Below, in pieces: positions 24,301-36,019 of a stretch of 64,000 nt of DNA; within the stretch, counting starts at the first letter, position 1; each line of letters opens with the position of its first letter. Under the pieces are notes generated by a model that saw only the letters and a list, made by a program, of their open reading frames with translations, did not search any database and was not told the DNA's origin. Location of the stretch: positions 39,263,848 through 39,327,847 of the forward strand of contig NC_079512.1 in NCBI RefSeq assembly GCF_000801105.2, in the 5' to 3' direction. Source of the stretch: Raphanus sativus (Eukaryota; Streptophyta; Magnoliopsida; Brassicales; Brassicaceae). The position numbers and the translations under genes are program-made.

Positions 24301-24934
24301 CAAGTGGCTGAATCAGGAGGAAGGAAGATGAGTCTTGTGCAGATATATGGACAAAGATCAAATACGAAAGAGGAGCAGCGGTTGCATTCAATGTTAGAGA
24401 TAGAGGCAAAGGTTTTGTTAGTCCAGAGATTGTTCAGAGACTGGGTGAAAGAGAAGGTATATCTTTTAGGGATTGGTATATTGAGTCACATACGTGTAGT
24501 GGATGATAATAATAAACCAAGAAACCATAGAGGAGCTCCTCGGAGTAGTAGTAGTAGTAGTAGAGAGAAGATGGTGGTTTGAACTTGCCGAGTGAAGTTG
24601 GGAGAAACGGGTTTATGAGATTTGAGGTTGTGACAGCTTCTCTTAGCTTCTTGACAAAACTTTGAAGATGTTTACAAGCTTTGGGGTTTTGTAGCCAAGT
24701 TCCTAAACCCTGGTTCAGCAGAGAAGGTTCGCTTCCTACTGTTGAAGAAGAGGAAGCAGAGGAGGACACTCAGAGACGTGAGTTTTTTGTGTAGAAATGC
24801 ACAAAGCTACACTCTTTTTAGAGAAGGTGACTCAGAGAGGCTGACATAACCGATCAAGAGAATTGATATGGTTCACCATCTGAACCATTAATACGGTGGC
24901 TTTCCTGGAGATGGAAAGAAGGTAAAGAAGAACT
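21310..24934 (+). repeat. Left copy of a 3.6-kb duplicated segment (error-rich)
   Basis: From TAGTAAAAGTAAAAGG at 21310 to GAAGAACT at 24934 this stretch is base-for-base the same as 25035-28658, apart from numerous one- or two-base insertions and deletions, mainly at homopolymers. Its ends abut an AT microsatellite on the left and a 100-N gap on the right. The pattern is that of an uncorrected long read used to close a gap, not of an evolved duplicate. Confidence 0.92.
22090..24781 (+). pseudogene. Frame-shattered copy of the PLP-fold gene (likely artefact)
   Basis: It corresponds to the intact gene at 25817-28507. It begins with the same [20 protein letters not shown] but loses frame within about 40 codons: one C is missing at the GGGTC(C)TCC site near 22190 and one C is added near 22249, with dozens more single-base indels after that. 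Insertions and deletions are about balanced, so its length almost equals that of the intact copy. Substitutions are rare, which argues against an ancient pseudogene. Confidence 0.85.
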
Positions 24935-25034
24935 NNNNNNNNNNNNNNNNNNNNNNNNNNNNNNNNNNNNNNNNNNNNNNNNNNNNNNNNNNNNNNNNNN
25001 NNNNNNNNNNNNNNNNNNNNNNNNNNNNNNNNNN
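24935..25034. other. Assembly gap of exactly 100 N
   Basis: One hundred N placed directly between the two copies of the 3.6-kb segment. The sequence after it resumes at the point in the repeat that follows the AT microsatellite in the left copy. Confidence 0.9.
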
Positions 25035-28000
25035 TAGTAAAAGTAAAAGGTTTGAATTATTAGATTTAGCTAGTTTTGTTAATCATATAAGAAGGAGAAA
25101 TGGTATTTAGATCCTTAATAATTCCGCAATAGAGTTGACTAGTTTCATCCATTTCTTCCGGTTGACGGTAAAGAAGACAACAATTGTGTTTTCCTGAGTC
25201 TTTCTTTTTTGTCTTATTTTCAGATTTGATATGAGAAATTTTAGTAAAAACTTTTATATAAATAAATGTCAAATAGAATATGCTAATACTAATATTCCCA
25301 CTAAAACACACAGTTCTCAGTTCTTTATGTGTTTATTTGACTTATATCCTAAGTCTTTATTTGGTGTTATCTGACTTGAAACCTTGGCCTTATGTATCCT
25401 TTTTCATTTAATAAGAAAATGATTAGAGGAATTGAAAAAATTGGCTTGATTCCACCAGACATGATTTGTTTGAGCTCATGAACCAACCACCACTACTATG
25501 CTTCTGTTTATTAAGAGAAAGTCAATGCCTTTTCTTCAACAGTGTCTAAGAGAAAGAGAGAGACTGGTCCTAAGGTTTGAGCTTTCTTGGATTCCTTCAA
25601 GTTCTTCCCTTTTACTTTCTTCTTCTGTTCAAATTCGTTTACTTCACTCCTTTTGTCTAAACAAACCCTAATCCTTTTTCTTTCCTTAATTTCTAAAAAG
25701 TTTCCATTTTTAGAGTCTCTCTTCAAGATCTTACAAATCCGTCACTTCCTAGGGTTTTCTTAAAAAAAGATCCTCCCTTTCTCCGACCCTTTCGCCGAAT
25801 CATCTCATTCCTCTAAATGCATTTCTCTCTGTGGAAGCAAATTCACCACTGCGCCACTCTCATCTTAGACAAAAGCAAAAGCAGCAGAAGAAGAAGCAGC
25901 AACAGAGATGGTGGTGGGTCCTCCGACACTTCCCTCAATGCAGCAAGGAAAGAATCCGCCTTGCTACGGAAACTCTACGAAGACAAGCTCAGGGAAGCTC
26001 TAGAGGAAGCCTCCGAGAACGGGTCACTCTCCAAATCCCAAACCATCGACCAAGGCGACGACGCAGACGCAGCAGCCGTGGGACGCTCCAGATCCTTAGC
26101 TAGGCTCCACGCGCAGCGTGACTTCCTACGCGCCACCGCTCTAGCAGCCGAGCACGTGTTCGAATCAGAGGACTCTCTCCCCGACCTCCTCGAAGCTCTC
26201 ACCAAGTTCCTCACCATGTACCCCAAGTACCAAGCTTCGGAGAAGATCGACCAGCTGAGATCCGACGAGTATAATCACTTGTCAGGCTCCAAGGTATGTC
26301 TTGACTACTGTGGGTTTGGTCTCTTCTCTTATGTCCAAACTCTCCACTATTGGGACACTTGCACGTTTAGCTTGTCCGAGATCACTGCTAATTTAAGCAA
26401 CCACGCGCTTTACGGTGGAGCTGAGAGTGGAACTGTTGAACACGATATCAAGACCAGGATCATGGACTATTTGAACATACCTGAGAACGAGTACGGTCTT
26501 GTCTTCACCGTGAGCAGAGGCTCGGCTTTCAAGCTGTTAGCTGAGTCATACCCTTTCCAGACGAACAAGCGGCTTTTAACGATGTTCGACCACGAGAGCC
26601 AGTCTGTGAACTGGATGGCGCAGACTGCTAAGGAGAAAGGCGCAAAGGCTTACAACGCTTGGTTCAAGTGGCCGAGCTTGAAGCTCTGCTCGACTGATCT
26701 GAAGAAGAGGCTTTCTTATAAGAAGAGGAAGAAGAAAGACTCTGCGGTTGGGTTGTTTGTGTTCCCTGCGCAGTCTAGAGTTACTGGTGGTAAGTATTCT
26801 TACCAGTGGATGGCTTTAGCTCAGCAGAATCATTGGCATGTGTTGCTTGACGCCGGCTCTTTAGGTCCCAAAGATATGGATTCGCTCGGTTTGTCCTTGT
26901 TCAGGCCTGAGTTTATCGTTACTTCGTTCTACCGTGTGTTTGGACATGATCCTACAGGGTTTGGTTGTCTGTTGATTAAGAAGTCGGTGATGGGGAGTCT
27001 TCAGAGTCAGTCTGGCAAAACAGGATCAGGAATAGTGAAGATCACTCCTCAGTATCCCTTGTATCTGAGTGATTCGGTAGACGGTCTCGATGGATTGGTT
27101 GGTTTCGAAGATGATGACAAGACCAAAGAAGCATCAGCAGCAGCAGCAGCTCATCGGCGTCCGGCTTTCTCCGGAGCATACACTTCAGCGCAAGTGAGGG
27201 ATGTGTTTGAAACAGATATCTTGGAAGATAACATCTCTTCCGATAGAGATGGAACTACGAGCATGACGATATTCGAAGAAGAGACAGAGAGTGTTTCGGT
27301 TGGGGAGCTGATGAAAAGCCCTGTTTTCAGTGAAGATGAGTCCTCTGAGAATTCGTTTTGGATCGATCTTGGTCAAAGCCCTCTCGGTGGTTCTAACAAT
27401 CAGCAGCAGCATAACAACAAGATTGCTTCTCCATTGCCACCGGTTTGGTTCTCCAAACAGAAACAACGTCACTCAGGTACTAAACAAGGTCCAAAGAGTT
27501 ACAGTAATCCTATATATGATGATGGTAGAGACGTCCTCTCGTTCGACGCTGCTGTTATGTCGGTTACAGAGCACACGACTCCTACACGGAACAACAGGAG
27601 GAGTTCTGGTCATAATAATCAAGAGATACAGGAAGAGAACTGCTCATCAGAGATCAAAGAGAGTGCGATCAGACGAGAAACAGAAGGAGAGTTCAGGTTG
27701 TTAGGAGGGAGAGATGGTGGGAGAAGCAGGGTATTAGGTGTGGAGGATGAACATACGAGCAAAGGAAGACGAGTTTCTTTTAACGTGGACCGTGTTAGTC
27801 ATAGTATAGTAGAGCCTGGTGAACCTTCTCTAGCTAGTGTTTATGATGAAGAGTACAATCACAACGCTAGTGATGATGATGAAGGTGCGGATGATGAATG
27901 GGATAGGAGAGAGAGCGAAACAGAGATTGTTTGCAGACATATCGATCATGTGAATATGTTAGGTCTTAATAGAACCACGACGAGGCTTAGGTTTCTGATT

Positions 28001-28658
28001 AACTGGCTTGTGGTATCTTTGCTGCAACTACAAGTGGCTGAATCAGGAGGAAGGAAGATGAGTCTTGTGCAGATATATGGACCAAAGATCAAATACGAAA
28101 GAGGAGCAGCGGTTGCATTCAATGTTAGAGATAGAGGCAAAGGTTTTGTTAGTCCAGAGATTGTTCAGAGACTGGGTGAAAGAGAAGGTATATCTTTAGG
28201 GATTGGTATATTGAGTCACATACGTGTAGTGGATGATAATAATAAACCAAGAAACCATAGAGGAGCTCCTCGGAGTAGTAGTAGTAGTAGTAGAGAAGAT
28301 GGTGGTTTGAACTTGCCGAGTGAAGTTGGGAGAAACGGGTTTATGAGATTTGAGGTTGTGACAGCTTCTCTTAGCTTCTTGACAAACTTTGAAGATGTTT
28401 ACAAGCTTTGGGGTTTTGTAGCCAAGTTCCTAAACCCTGGTTTCAGCAGAGAAGGTTCGCTTCCTACTGTTGAAGAAGAGGAAGCAGAGGAGGACTCAGA
28501 GACGTGAGTTTTGTTGTAGAAATGCACAAAGCTACAACTTTTTAGAGAAGGTGACTCAGAGAGGCTGACATAACCGATCAAGAGAATTGATATGGTTCAC
28601 ACGTCTGAACCATTATACGGTGGCTTTCCTGGAGATGGAAAGAAGGTAAAGAAGAACT
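25035..28658 (+). repeat. Right copy of the 3.6-kb duplicated segment (clean)
   Basis: Same content as 21310-24934 but with an uninterrupted 896-codon frame. It continues past 28658 into unique sequence, so this copy is the genuine locus. Confidence 0.9.
25817..28507 (+). CDS. PLP-dependent transferase-fold protein (MoCo-sulfurase-like)
   Basis: Single exon of 896 codons. The N-terminus ([20 protein letters not shown]) is followed by an aminotransferase class V/Mo-cofactor sulfurase-like fold: [77 protein letters not shown] and [20 protein letters not shown]. In ABA3-type sulfurases the last motif contains the Lys that binds PLP (SFYK); here that position is Arg373, so a covalent Schiff base is not expected. 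A long acidic and basic low-complexity middle region and a C-terminal conserved block ([20 protein letters not shown], then [14 protein letters not shown]) follow. The collinear Arabidopsis gene is At4g37100, function unknown. It may be a pseudo-enzyme. The 5' leader is CT-rich. Confidence 0.88.
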   Translation: MHFSLWKQIHHCATLILDKSKSSRRRSSNRDGGGSSDTSLNAARKESALLRKLYEDKLREALEEASENGSLSKSQTIDQGDDADAAAVGRSRSLARLHAQRDFLRATALAAEHVFESEDSLPDLLEALTKFLTMYPKYQASEKIDQLRSDEYNHLSGSKVCLDYCGFGLFSYVQTLHYWDTCTFSLSEITANLSNHALYGGAESGTVEHDIKTRIMDYLNIPENEYGLVFTVSRGSAFKLLAESYPFQTNKRLLTMFDHESQSVNWMAQTAKEKGAKAYNAWFKWPSLKLCSTDLKKRLSYKKRKKKDSAVGLFVFPAQSRVTGGKYSYQWMALAQQNHWHVLLDAGSLGPKDMDSLGLSLFRPEFIVTSFYRVFGHDPTGFGCLLIKKSVMGSLQSQSGKTGSGIVKITPQYPLYLSDSVDGLDGLVGFEDDDKTKEASAAAAAHRRPAFSGAYTSAQVRDVFETDILEDNISSDRDGTTSMTIFEEETESVSVGELMKSPVFSEDESSENSFWIDLGQSPLGGSNNQQQHNNKIASPLPPVWFSKQKQRHSGTKQGPKSYSNPIYDDGRDVLSFDAAVMSVTEHTTPTRNNRRSSGHNNQEIQEENCSSEIKESAIRRETEGEFRLLGGRDGGRSRVLGVEDEHTSKGRRVSFNVDRVSHSIVEPGEPSLASVYDEEYNHNASDDDEGADDEWDRRESETEIVCRHIDHVNMLGLNRTTTRLRFLINWLVVSLLQLQVAESGGRKMSLVQIYGPKIKYERGAAVAFNVRDRGKGFVSPEIVQRLGEREGISLGIGILSHIRVVDDNNKPRNHRGAPRSSSSSSREDGGLNLPSEVGRNGFMRFEVVTASLSFLTNFEDVYKLWGFVAKFLNPGFSREGSLPTVEEEEAEEDSET

Positions 28659-29079
28659 GTGAATGAAGAGATTTGGTATGGCTTGTAATCTGAAAACAGA
28701 ACTTTATTGATGATCTAAAGATTCTGCATTTGTTTGTGTTCTTTTTCTTTTACGTTTGGGTGAGAAACAGAGTTATAGAAGGATTCAGAATAGTAAACAT
28801 TTCTTCTTCTAAGTTCACAGAACTGATTCAGAACAGTATGTACATTAAGATTCTATGTGGTCTCTGTACCAAGATGGCTTGCTTGGAAACTTAGATTATA
28901 TTAGGATTAATAACTTGATATAAACATGATTTTGATGCCTTGATATATTTTAGTAAACCTCCAACACATCATGCAGTAGAAGTGAAGTATCAAATGAAGC
29001 TGGTTTTAATGTTAAACAAAAACAAAAAATGCAATGGCATTGAAGAAGCCTACAAGGATTTTGAATCATTTAAGAGTTC
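28508..29079. other. Convergent 3' regions
   Basis: Spacer between the PLP-fold gene (+) and the small lysine-rich gene (-), holding both 3' UTRs. No further gene is supported. Confidence 0.4.
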
Positions 29080-30252
29080 TCATTTTTTCTGTCGCTGTTT
29101 CTTGGATGAAGCAGCACCGGTGATAAGTCGGAGAGCTTGGGTTGAGTTCTTGAGGATTGAAGAAGATCTCGGGACTTGTGCTTTCCGCTTCTTCAAGAAA
29201 TCTAACCCGGTTTTCAAGCATTCTGGTGGTGGAATCTCCTTGTAAATAACCGTTTCAATACTACACACACGAGAAACAAGAGAGAGTGAGTCAATGAGAC
29301 CGAACTTTCAAAGAGTGTAAGAACCAAGAAGATGGTGATTACCCAGAGCTCTTATGCTTTTTCTTTCTCGGGTGTTCTTTGTTGGTCTCCTCTTCTTCTT
29401 CTTCAAACTCAGAACTGTTTTTCGGCCTGTACACGAGAAGACATTGTTAATTTTGGTTTCTAGTGGAAAGTGTTCTATTTGGATAACTAAAAAGAGAGAT
29501 CAAAGAATTAAAAAATACTTCTCCCGTTCTGCAAGGAAGTCAATGACGTCTTTGGAAAGGAGCCCCTTGTTTGCAAGAGCTTCACGGTCTTCTTCTTCCT
29601 CAGGTTCTTCTTCTTCGAAAGATTCATTTTTTCGTGATTTCCTTGGCGTTATTTTCGCAGCCAAATGCCTGCGACTCTCTTTCTTTTCGCGGGCAACTCT
29701 GCAGAAGCGAAAGCAACCTCATTTAGAAAAATCCACTGAACACTCTTAAGTGAAGCTTAGAGATCACAACCAAAGAGAGAAAGAAACAAAACATAGCTTA
29801 TGATGAAAAGAAGAGAGCCATATGCACAATACTAAATGTTAGAGTGAAAGCATATCTGACCATGTCCAAGGAAGGATTACACATAGTTTTAACTAAGATC
29901 AAAGTGATAATTAACTATCAAAGGGAGAACCTTTTATCTTCCTCCATAACTGCGAAGCAACTTACGAAGTTTTCAAAAGAAAGTGCAAACCCTAAAGACT
30001 ACTCATCCATAATGAGAGCTAGAGAGAGAGAGAGAAGGAATTACAAACCTAGCTTTGTTGTCTCTCTGTATTTTCCTCAACGCTGCATCTTCCACCTTGG
30101 CCTGAAACAAAGCCAAAAAGAAGACAAATCTTATTAAGAAGCTAAGCATTGTTTGAGCTTAATCCATATGTAAGAATGGAAATTAGAACCTGCTCCTGGG
30201 TGAATTCCTCAGGTGGACCATCGGAGTCGGAATCGGAATTTTGTTCTTTCAT
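29080..30252 (-). CDS. Small Lys/Glu-rich protein, probably nuclear/nucleolar
   Basis: Five exons on the minus strand (30252-30190, 30101-30049, 29698-29519, 29426-29343, 29260-29080), 186 aa. It starts MKEQNSDSDSDGPPEEFTQE, then a basic helical stretch (AKVEDAALRKIQRDNKARVA), acidic runs (FEEEEPEEEEDREALA), a second acidic patch followed by HPRKKKHKSSG, and a conserved C-terminal domain (IPPPECLKTGLDFLKKRKAQ, then VPRSSSILKNSTQALRLI). The composition and the basic end suggest a nuclear or nucleolar protein, possibly with the NOL7/NUC129-type C-terminus (weak recall). The promoter has a telo-box and site II motifs, as in ribosome-biogenesis genes. The collinear Arabidopsis gene is At4g37090, unknown function. 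Confidence 0.8.
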
Positions 30253-30287
30253 ATCTTCTTCTTCTTCACCGGTGCTGCTTTGCTTTC

Positions 30288-30410
30288 TAGGGTTTAACGG
30301 CTCCAGCAAAATTCCCCACTGATGCTTTCGATTCTACTTCCTCTCTTCTCTTCTTCTCTTTATGATGGGTTTCTTTTGGGCCTTCGTTACGGTCTTTTTC
30401 TTTAAGCCCA
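30288..30410 (-). promoter_or_regulatory. Telo-box plus site II elements upstream of the small basic protein gene
   Basis: On the minus strand AAACCCTA lies at 30295-30288, about 36 nt before the ATG; TGGGCC-type site II sequences lie at 30377-30382 and 30404-30410. This pairing is the known hallmark of plant genes for ribosomal proteins and ribosome biogenesis. Confidence 0.6.
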
Positions 30411-30458
30411 TTATTAACTCATACGAATTTTTCTGGTTAACCAACAATCATAACAGAT

Positions 30459-30475
30459 GCTGGAATAGCTCAGTT

Positions 30476-30508
<33 letters not shown>

Positions 30509-30532
30509 GAGGTTCGACCCCTCCTTCTAGCG
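30459..30532 (+). tRNA. trnN-GUU: tRNA-Asn (anticodon GTT)
   Basis: 74 nt with a full cloverleaf: acceptor stem GCTGGAA/TTCTAGC (one G-T pair), D arm with AGCTCAGTTGGTTAGAGC, anticodon stem TGTGG/CCACA around the loop CTGTTAA (anticodon GTT), T arm GGAGGTTCGACCCCTCC and discriminator G. There is no intron and no encoded CCA. A T run (TTTTTT) starts two bases after it, the normal RNA polymerase III terminator, and CAACAATCATAACA upstream supplies the CAA initiation motif. This is a nuclear elongator tRNA-Asn. Confidence 0.97.
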
Positions 30533-30540
30533 TTTTTTGT
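30533..30540 (+). terminator. RNA polymerase III terminator
   Basis: Run of six T directly after the tRNA-Asn gene. Confidence 0.8.
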
Positions 30541-30843
30541 GACAAGAAAATGCAAATAAGACAAAACTCTGCTCTCTTTTTATTTCCTGAAGACCAATAC
30601 ACATAAGACAAGAAACTCTACTCTAAAACAACAAAAGATTGGTGTACACATTATATTTTAGCATTATAGATAAAAAAATCCACTGAACAAATCACTATCA
30701 CTCTATAGTAAAGAAGACAAACTTATATGTATATATATTCTCAGTTAAACCAATAACAAATTGTAACTTATGCTCTCTCTACTTTACACTCCCAAATCTA
30801 TACAAATGTTCCGACATTATTTTTCATCACAAACCTTTTTTTT

Positions 30844-33643
30844 TCATTGATGCAATAGCAGCAACCTGAAACTGAAGTCATAAGGTACTACTTGAACCAA
30901 CTCCATGAGTGATTCTTTGTTCTTTCTCTCCATACACTTCAGAGCTTCTTCTCTAAGTTTATCAGGTAACTGAAGGCAAACCCAATCAAGCAAAGACTCC
31001 AAATCCTTTGCAAAGTCTAGCAGATACCAATCTAATACCTTTGGAAGCATTAGTTTGTTCTTCTCTGATATCCCAACAGATGCTTGAAGATAATCTCTCT
31101 TTGCTGCTTCTATCTCTTCCTCTACATTACCTGCTGTGTAAACCCTTACCTGAAATGACAAACAAAAGGAGTTTGATGCAAAGCTCATGTATGAAAACTA
31201 TCTCTAAGCACAAAACTTACAGCAGGAGAGGACCAGCTTCCACAGGCGAGAGCGAAAGTGACCAAAGGCTCTGACCATTCCAATCCAAATGTGCTATGAG
31301 CTCTCATCTCTTCATGTGTTGCAGTTTTGGGACAAGTCTTTTCCAATAGAAAGAAACAGAAGCAAATGATAAATGAATCAAACTTTGATGCAGCATATAC
31401 ACAATTCAAAGATACAAAAGGAACTTACAAACTTCAAGTGGTATGGAAGTCTCAAGATGAAGTGTTCTATTGTGATAGCATTTAGGGAGTGTCCTCCTAC
31501 AATGATTGTTGCCTGAAATAACAACAAAAAGATGAACACAATGAAGCAACCATTGTTTCAAATTTTGGTTTTGAGTTTATACCTTTTGCATCAGGGCTAC
31601 AACCATCTCAGGTGTCCCAGGGATCCCATGCTCCAAGAATGCCTATGAAGGTTAACAAGAATCAGCTTTTAAACATACTTACAAGACATATCTCTCTGTC
31701 TCTATCAATCTATCACACTAAGAAGTCTTGCTTACATTCATCACACATGAGTTATAAGTATTTATCCAGAATGCAAGCTTCTGCTGGTGGCTAAGACCGT
31801 CTAGATTCACAACCGAAAGCTTGTTAAGCAAGAACCTGGAGATAAGAACAGTAACACACAGAACATGAGTTTTAGAGTATTCAATCATTTGTTTAAAATG
31901 AGAAACTTACTTGAGACGATGGATCAGAAAGGAAGCATTGGTTCTTCTTCCAAGATCAATTGAAGATGCATCAACCGAGACAAGATTCTTGTAAGCACCA
32001 AGCTCTCTTGCTCTCCATTCTGAACAGTTGCTATACGCATCCAACACGGTGTCTTTGGACGAGCTAATCCTCAAGATAATGCTCACAAGGCACTTCAGTA
32101 AATCCTCTGAAACTCTGTTTGCCAATTTGTCTTCAGAAGAGGATCCAGAGACACTCTCCTGTGCTTTGTCTTGATCTTCTAATCTATCATCTAGCTGAAC
32201 AACAGCAGCAACCTCTGTTGGCTTAACCAAAGGTTTCTTCTTCTTCACAGATGTCAAGAATCTACCAACAAGCCTCTTCTCAGGTGATTCTTTAATCTGA
32301 TTCTCCTTCCCTCTTACATCTACTGGCTTTGTAACACTGCTCGAACTCGTTTTAGGTGACGCTTGTTTGCCATTTATAGCCACTCTCTGATCAGTGGAGA
32401 AGAGTTTCCTACTAGTTGAGATGCTTCTGCTAAAACTAAGAGACTGTTGATGATGCTTTTTAGGAGGAGTGATCATAGAATTGAACTCGTGTTGTGACAT
32501 GGATTTGGACCGATGGTGTTTAGTGCTTCTGACGGGAGAATTCTCCTTCAAACCGTTGTTACTACTACTACTAGGACTCTCTGGGTTGTTCCTCTTGGAA
32601 GAAATGTAAACAGCTTCTTGGTATAGACCTTGTCTGTAGCTTACAACTTGTTCCTCTAACCGAACCACTTCCTCTTCAAGAACAGCTACTTCAGCAAGAA
32701 GCTCCAATGTCTTTTATCAGACAAAGAAACCAAAAGAATCAAACACAAAGAAGAACAACAAGTTGGATAATTATTGAATGTTTTGGGGATCTTACATGTC
32801 GAGGGAGATAAGAGGGGAGACGAGGTAAAGCTCCTAAAGGTCTAGTGAAAGCTCTCTCCAATGCTCTATGCACATTCTCCTCATGTCTCAGCTTCCTCTT
32901 TAGCTTATCAACCTAAATTCACATTTAAGACTTTTAAAATTCAATAATCATTAAAAAGAAAGTAATATAATCAATCATCATCATACATCTTGAAGCAAGT
33001 CCATTTTCTTTTCTCTGTTAGCTCTGCGCCGATTAACAACCAGAGGTTTCCCTGAACTAACTCCATTTCCTTGAGACTCCATCATCATCTTCTTCTTCTT
33101 ATCCTCCTTTGCAGATTTCAGAATACCACGAAACATTATTACTCATACAGAAGAAGAAGAAAGAAAGAAGACACTCAAAGGAAGAGAAGCAAAACTTGAG
33201 TTTGTTGTAAAGACCACACTAGATTGTGTTCTCTCAGCCTTTGATAGTGGAAAACAACACACACACAGATGCAGACACTTGTAGATAACAATTGAGTATA
33301 AATCACTTTCACTGTGACCATTAATTTCACTAATAAGAATAACCTTTTTTTCTAGAAAGCAAAGATACCGGTTTTGTGAAAATAGTCCAAATGCTGAAGC
33401 TAAGAATCTTTAACAAAAAAATAAAAATCCAAAGAGAGAATTTATAATCAAGAAGATTGTATTCATGTCTAAAGGAAGAAACTTTTTTTCATAAGCTAAA
33501 ACATAACCCACCAAGAAAGCAATTCACAAAAGTGGAAAGTGGTAGAGAGAGAGAGAGAGAAAGAAAAAGTTTACTTGATTGGTGTCATGCTTTGAAGGAG
33601 CGTTCATGGAGGAAAGAGCAGCTCGAACACTACTAGTGTTCAT
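30844..33643 (-). CDS. DUF547 protein with N-terminal coiled coil (MIP1-like leucine zipper)
   Basis: Nine exons on the minus strand (33643-33575, 33106-32987, 32912-32796, 32710-31911, 31835-31736, 31642-31583, 31512-31429, 31337-31221, 31149-30844), 590 aa. The N-terminal half has a coiled coil ([20 protein letters not shown], then [20 protein letters not shown]), the MIP1 leucine-zipper region. A Ser/Lys-rich linker follows, then the DUF547 domain ([48 protein letters not shown]) and a C-terminal [12 protein letters not shown]. The collinear Arabidopsis gene is At4g37080; the molecular role is unknown, some relatives bind MIXTA or act in stomatal/SUMO contexts. An alternative first exon starting at 33136 ([10 protein letters not shown]) reads in frame into exon 2; the acceptor assumed before exon 2 ends AAAG, which is weak, so this second start is a real option. 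Confidence 0.85.
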
Positions 33644-33711
33644 CGCCTTCTCTCTATCTTCACCTTTTGCTTTCTCTCCACTCTATCTGATATAAACCCA
33701 AGAAAGATAGG

Positions 33712-33755
<44 letters not shown>

Positions 33756-33760
33756 CCATC
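33546..33760. repeat. (GA)n microsatellites in the 5' region of the DUF547 gene
   Basis: GA runs at about 33545-33562 and a longer, nearly pure one at about 33716-33754, flanking the first coding exon; an (AC)n run follows at 33781-33793. On the transcribed strand these are CT-rich, common in plant 5' UTRs. Confidence 0.9.
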
Positions 33761-35973
33761 AAAGATATTTAAAAAAGAGCACACACACACACAGAACAGA
33801 AGTAAAAAAAAAGATACAGTTTAAGTGTTAAGTGGCTGTAACAGAACCTTTCTGACAATAATTAATATTGGCTGTAATAGAAATAGTACTACCTCCTCTT
33901 GGGTTAATGAAACAGAGAGAGAGAGCGGGAAAACTTGAAGATAAAGCGACCCAGAAGCAGAGAGAGAGAAAGGCTGGCAAAGTGTGTTTTTTTAGTTGAA
34001 GCTTATTTGTTAATTCATATATATGTATGTTTGGTCAGATGAACAGAGAAATGAAGAAAGGAGCTACAGAATCTCTTATTGGAGGTGAAGAAGTTTCAGA
34101 TAACGACGAGAGATCAACGTTTTAATCATCATTTCTACTATTTAATTAATCTTGTTTTGTTTTTAAAAGAGGTGAGTGAAGATGTGAGATCTGAGTGATG
34201 GACTTATGAGCTCTCTTGAGCTGGTGTGTTTGTGATATGAGGACAACCAGAAAGAGAGCGACTTTATCTTATTATTATTATTTTTTCTGTCTGTTTATTA
34301 ATTAAATTTTGGTATTTAGTGGCTTGCTGCTTTCATTTTCTCTCAATCTTTTCACTTCTTCCATTTGAAGAAATTATACTATTTTATTCTCTCAAATTTT
34401 TCTTTTCAGAAAAAAAAAACAATTGAATCAATTTATTTACTTATAGGTTTTTGTCAGAAATATATTTATATATAAATGTAACTTGAATGGTTTTTGTGAA
34501 ATTTGAACATGTTTCAAACAAATTATAAATAAAAAAATACTGGAGTACGTTGGTGGTTTCCATCTTTTTGAGTGATATGATAATATCTCGTGAAAATAAT
34601 AATATGGAAATGTCAAAAATATTGGTCACTAGTATTCTAATAATAGTAGTAGTTCAGAAAAGCTGTCACTCGGAAAATAAACTTCGTATAGGTACGTTTA
34701 TATATAAATCAATCTCACGTTTGTTGGTTAGTTTAAGTGGAGCTTATAAATAACCAATTGATTAGGGACTCTATTAAACCATATAATAAGTATTAGTTTT
34801 GTAATCAATTATGCAGGCTGTACTTAAACACAAGTGTGTTTCTGCAGAGTTAAATTCTGATAACTTTTAGAGAAAGCAAAGATAACGTGCTTGTTAATTA
34901 TGATGTTAAAAGAAAATACTAATAAAGTAAAAAAAAAACTCAGAGAGATGCTGACATCTCACTTGTAATGCCTTTTTAACATTTGATTTTCATTTCTCCT
35001 TTATTCTGCTGTCAAATCGGATGATCCACATGAAAGGAAGTAATTAAGATAAAATGTGATTAAGAGTAAAGATTGATATGTCATTCCCATTGACAGTTTT
35101 ATGGATATTCACTTATGCAAACCTATGTCTAAGTACCCCTTAAAAAAATTCAGGACAGAAAAAGCTAAAATTTCTTTGTAACAGAAAAAGAAACAACTCC
35201 TTTCTGATAGCTAATGAATGACTTGAAGTTTTTCTAAACATTTGCTAACAAACTCATAAAACAAATCATGCTCAAAAACCAGATTTAGATGTAACATGTT
35301 GGGTCCTGAGATCAAAAAGAAAACTCGATTAAAGTGGTAATGTCAAACCAAGGAAAAAAGGAAAAATACTTGGAAGTGTGTACAATTATTATTTCAACAA
35401 TGGGAAATTTTAAGATATGTAGAGTCTAGAGATTGCATTTGCCGAGGCTAGGCGTGGTAGTATTACACCATCGATACAATTGATTACTTTAATCAACTAA
35501 CATGCATGTTATTAGTAGTATTAATATTCACTGACGAGAAAAGAAACGGTGGATTAGGTATACATTATGAAACGGGGTTTAGTGATACTACTTTGGCAGA
35601 TTCTACTAAAGCAGCATTAGCACGTGAGAAAGCTTAGCAAAACTTAGCTTTTTAACTCATACTTCCATTTCTCTAGTCGACAGGGTCCCATAAGCCATAC
35701 TCTATGCATGCAAACAGTACATAGTTACGGAATTCAACTTTCTTCCCTGTTATAACACTCTACTGATACAATTTATTTTTCATATTAAAAGAAATATATC
35801 AATATAATTTCGTATATATATGATTTGACTATACCTAGCCAGGATAAAAACACAAAATAATTAGCCACGAATATCGATTGAGTATCAAGTTAGAATATAT
35901 CCCAATGATCTAACAGTAAAAATTCCTAGTAATTAGAAAAATGTTTAGTGAATGCACATGTATAACTAAGAAA

Positions 35974-36019
35974 AAAACTACTCGAACCTTTTTCAAAAAA
36001 AAAAAAAAACTACTCGAAC
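35974..36019 (+). repeat. Mini A-tailed insertion with 11-14-bp direct repeats
   Basis: AAAACTACTCGAAC ends at 35987 and recurs ending at 36019; between them is CTTTTTC followed by a run of A. Confidence 0.7.

Noticed and set aside
21310..24934. True tandem gene duplication of the PLP-fold gene
   Set aside because: Balanced one-base indels at homopolymers with almost no substitutions, and abutment to an N gap and a microsatellite, point to an assembly artefact.
27185..27472. Antisense open frames over the PLP-fold gene
   Set aside because: Shadows of a GC-richer coding exon; no independent signals.
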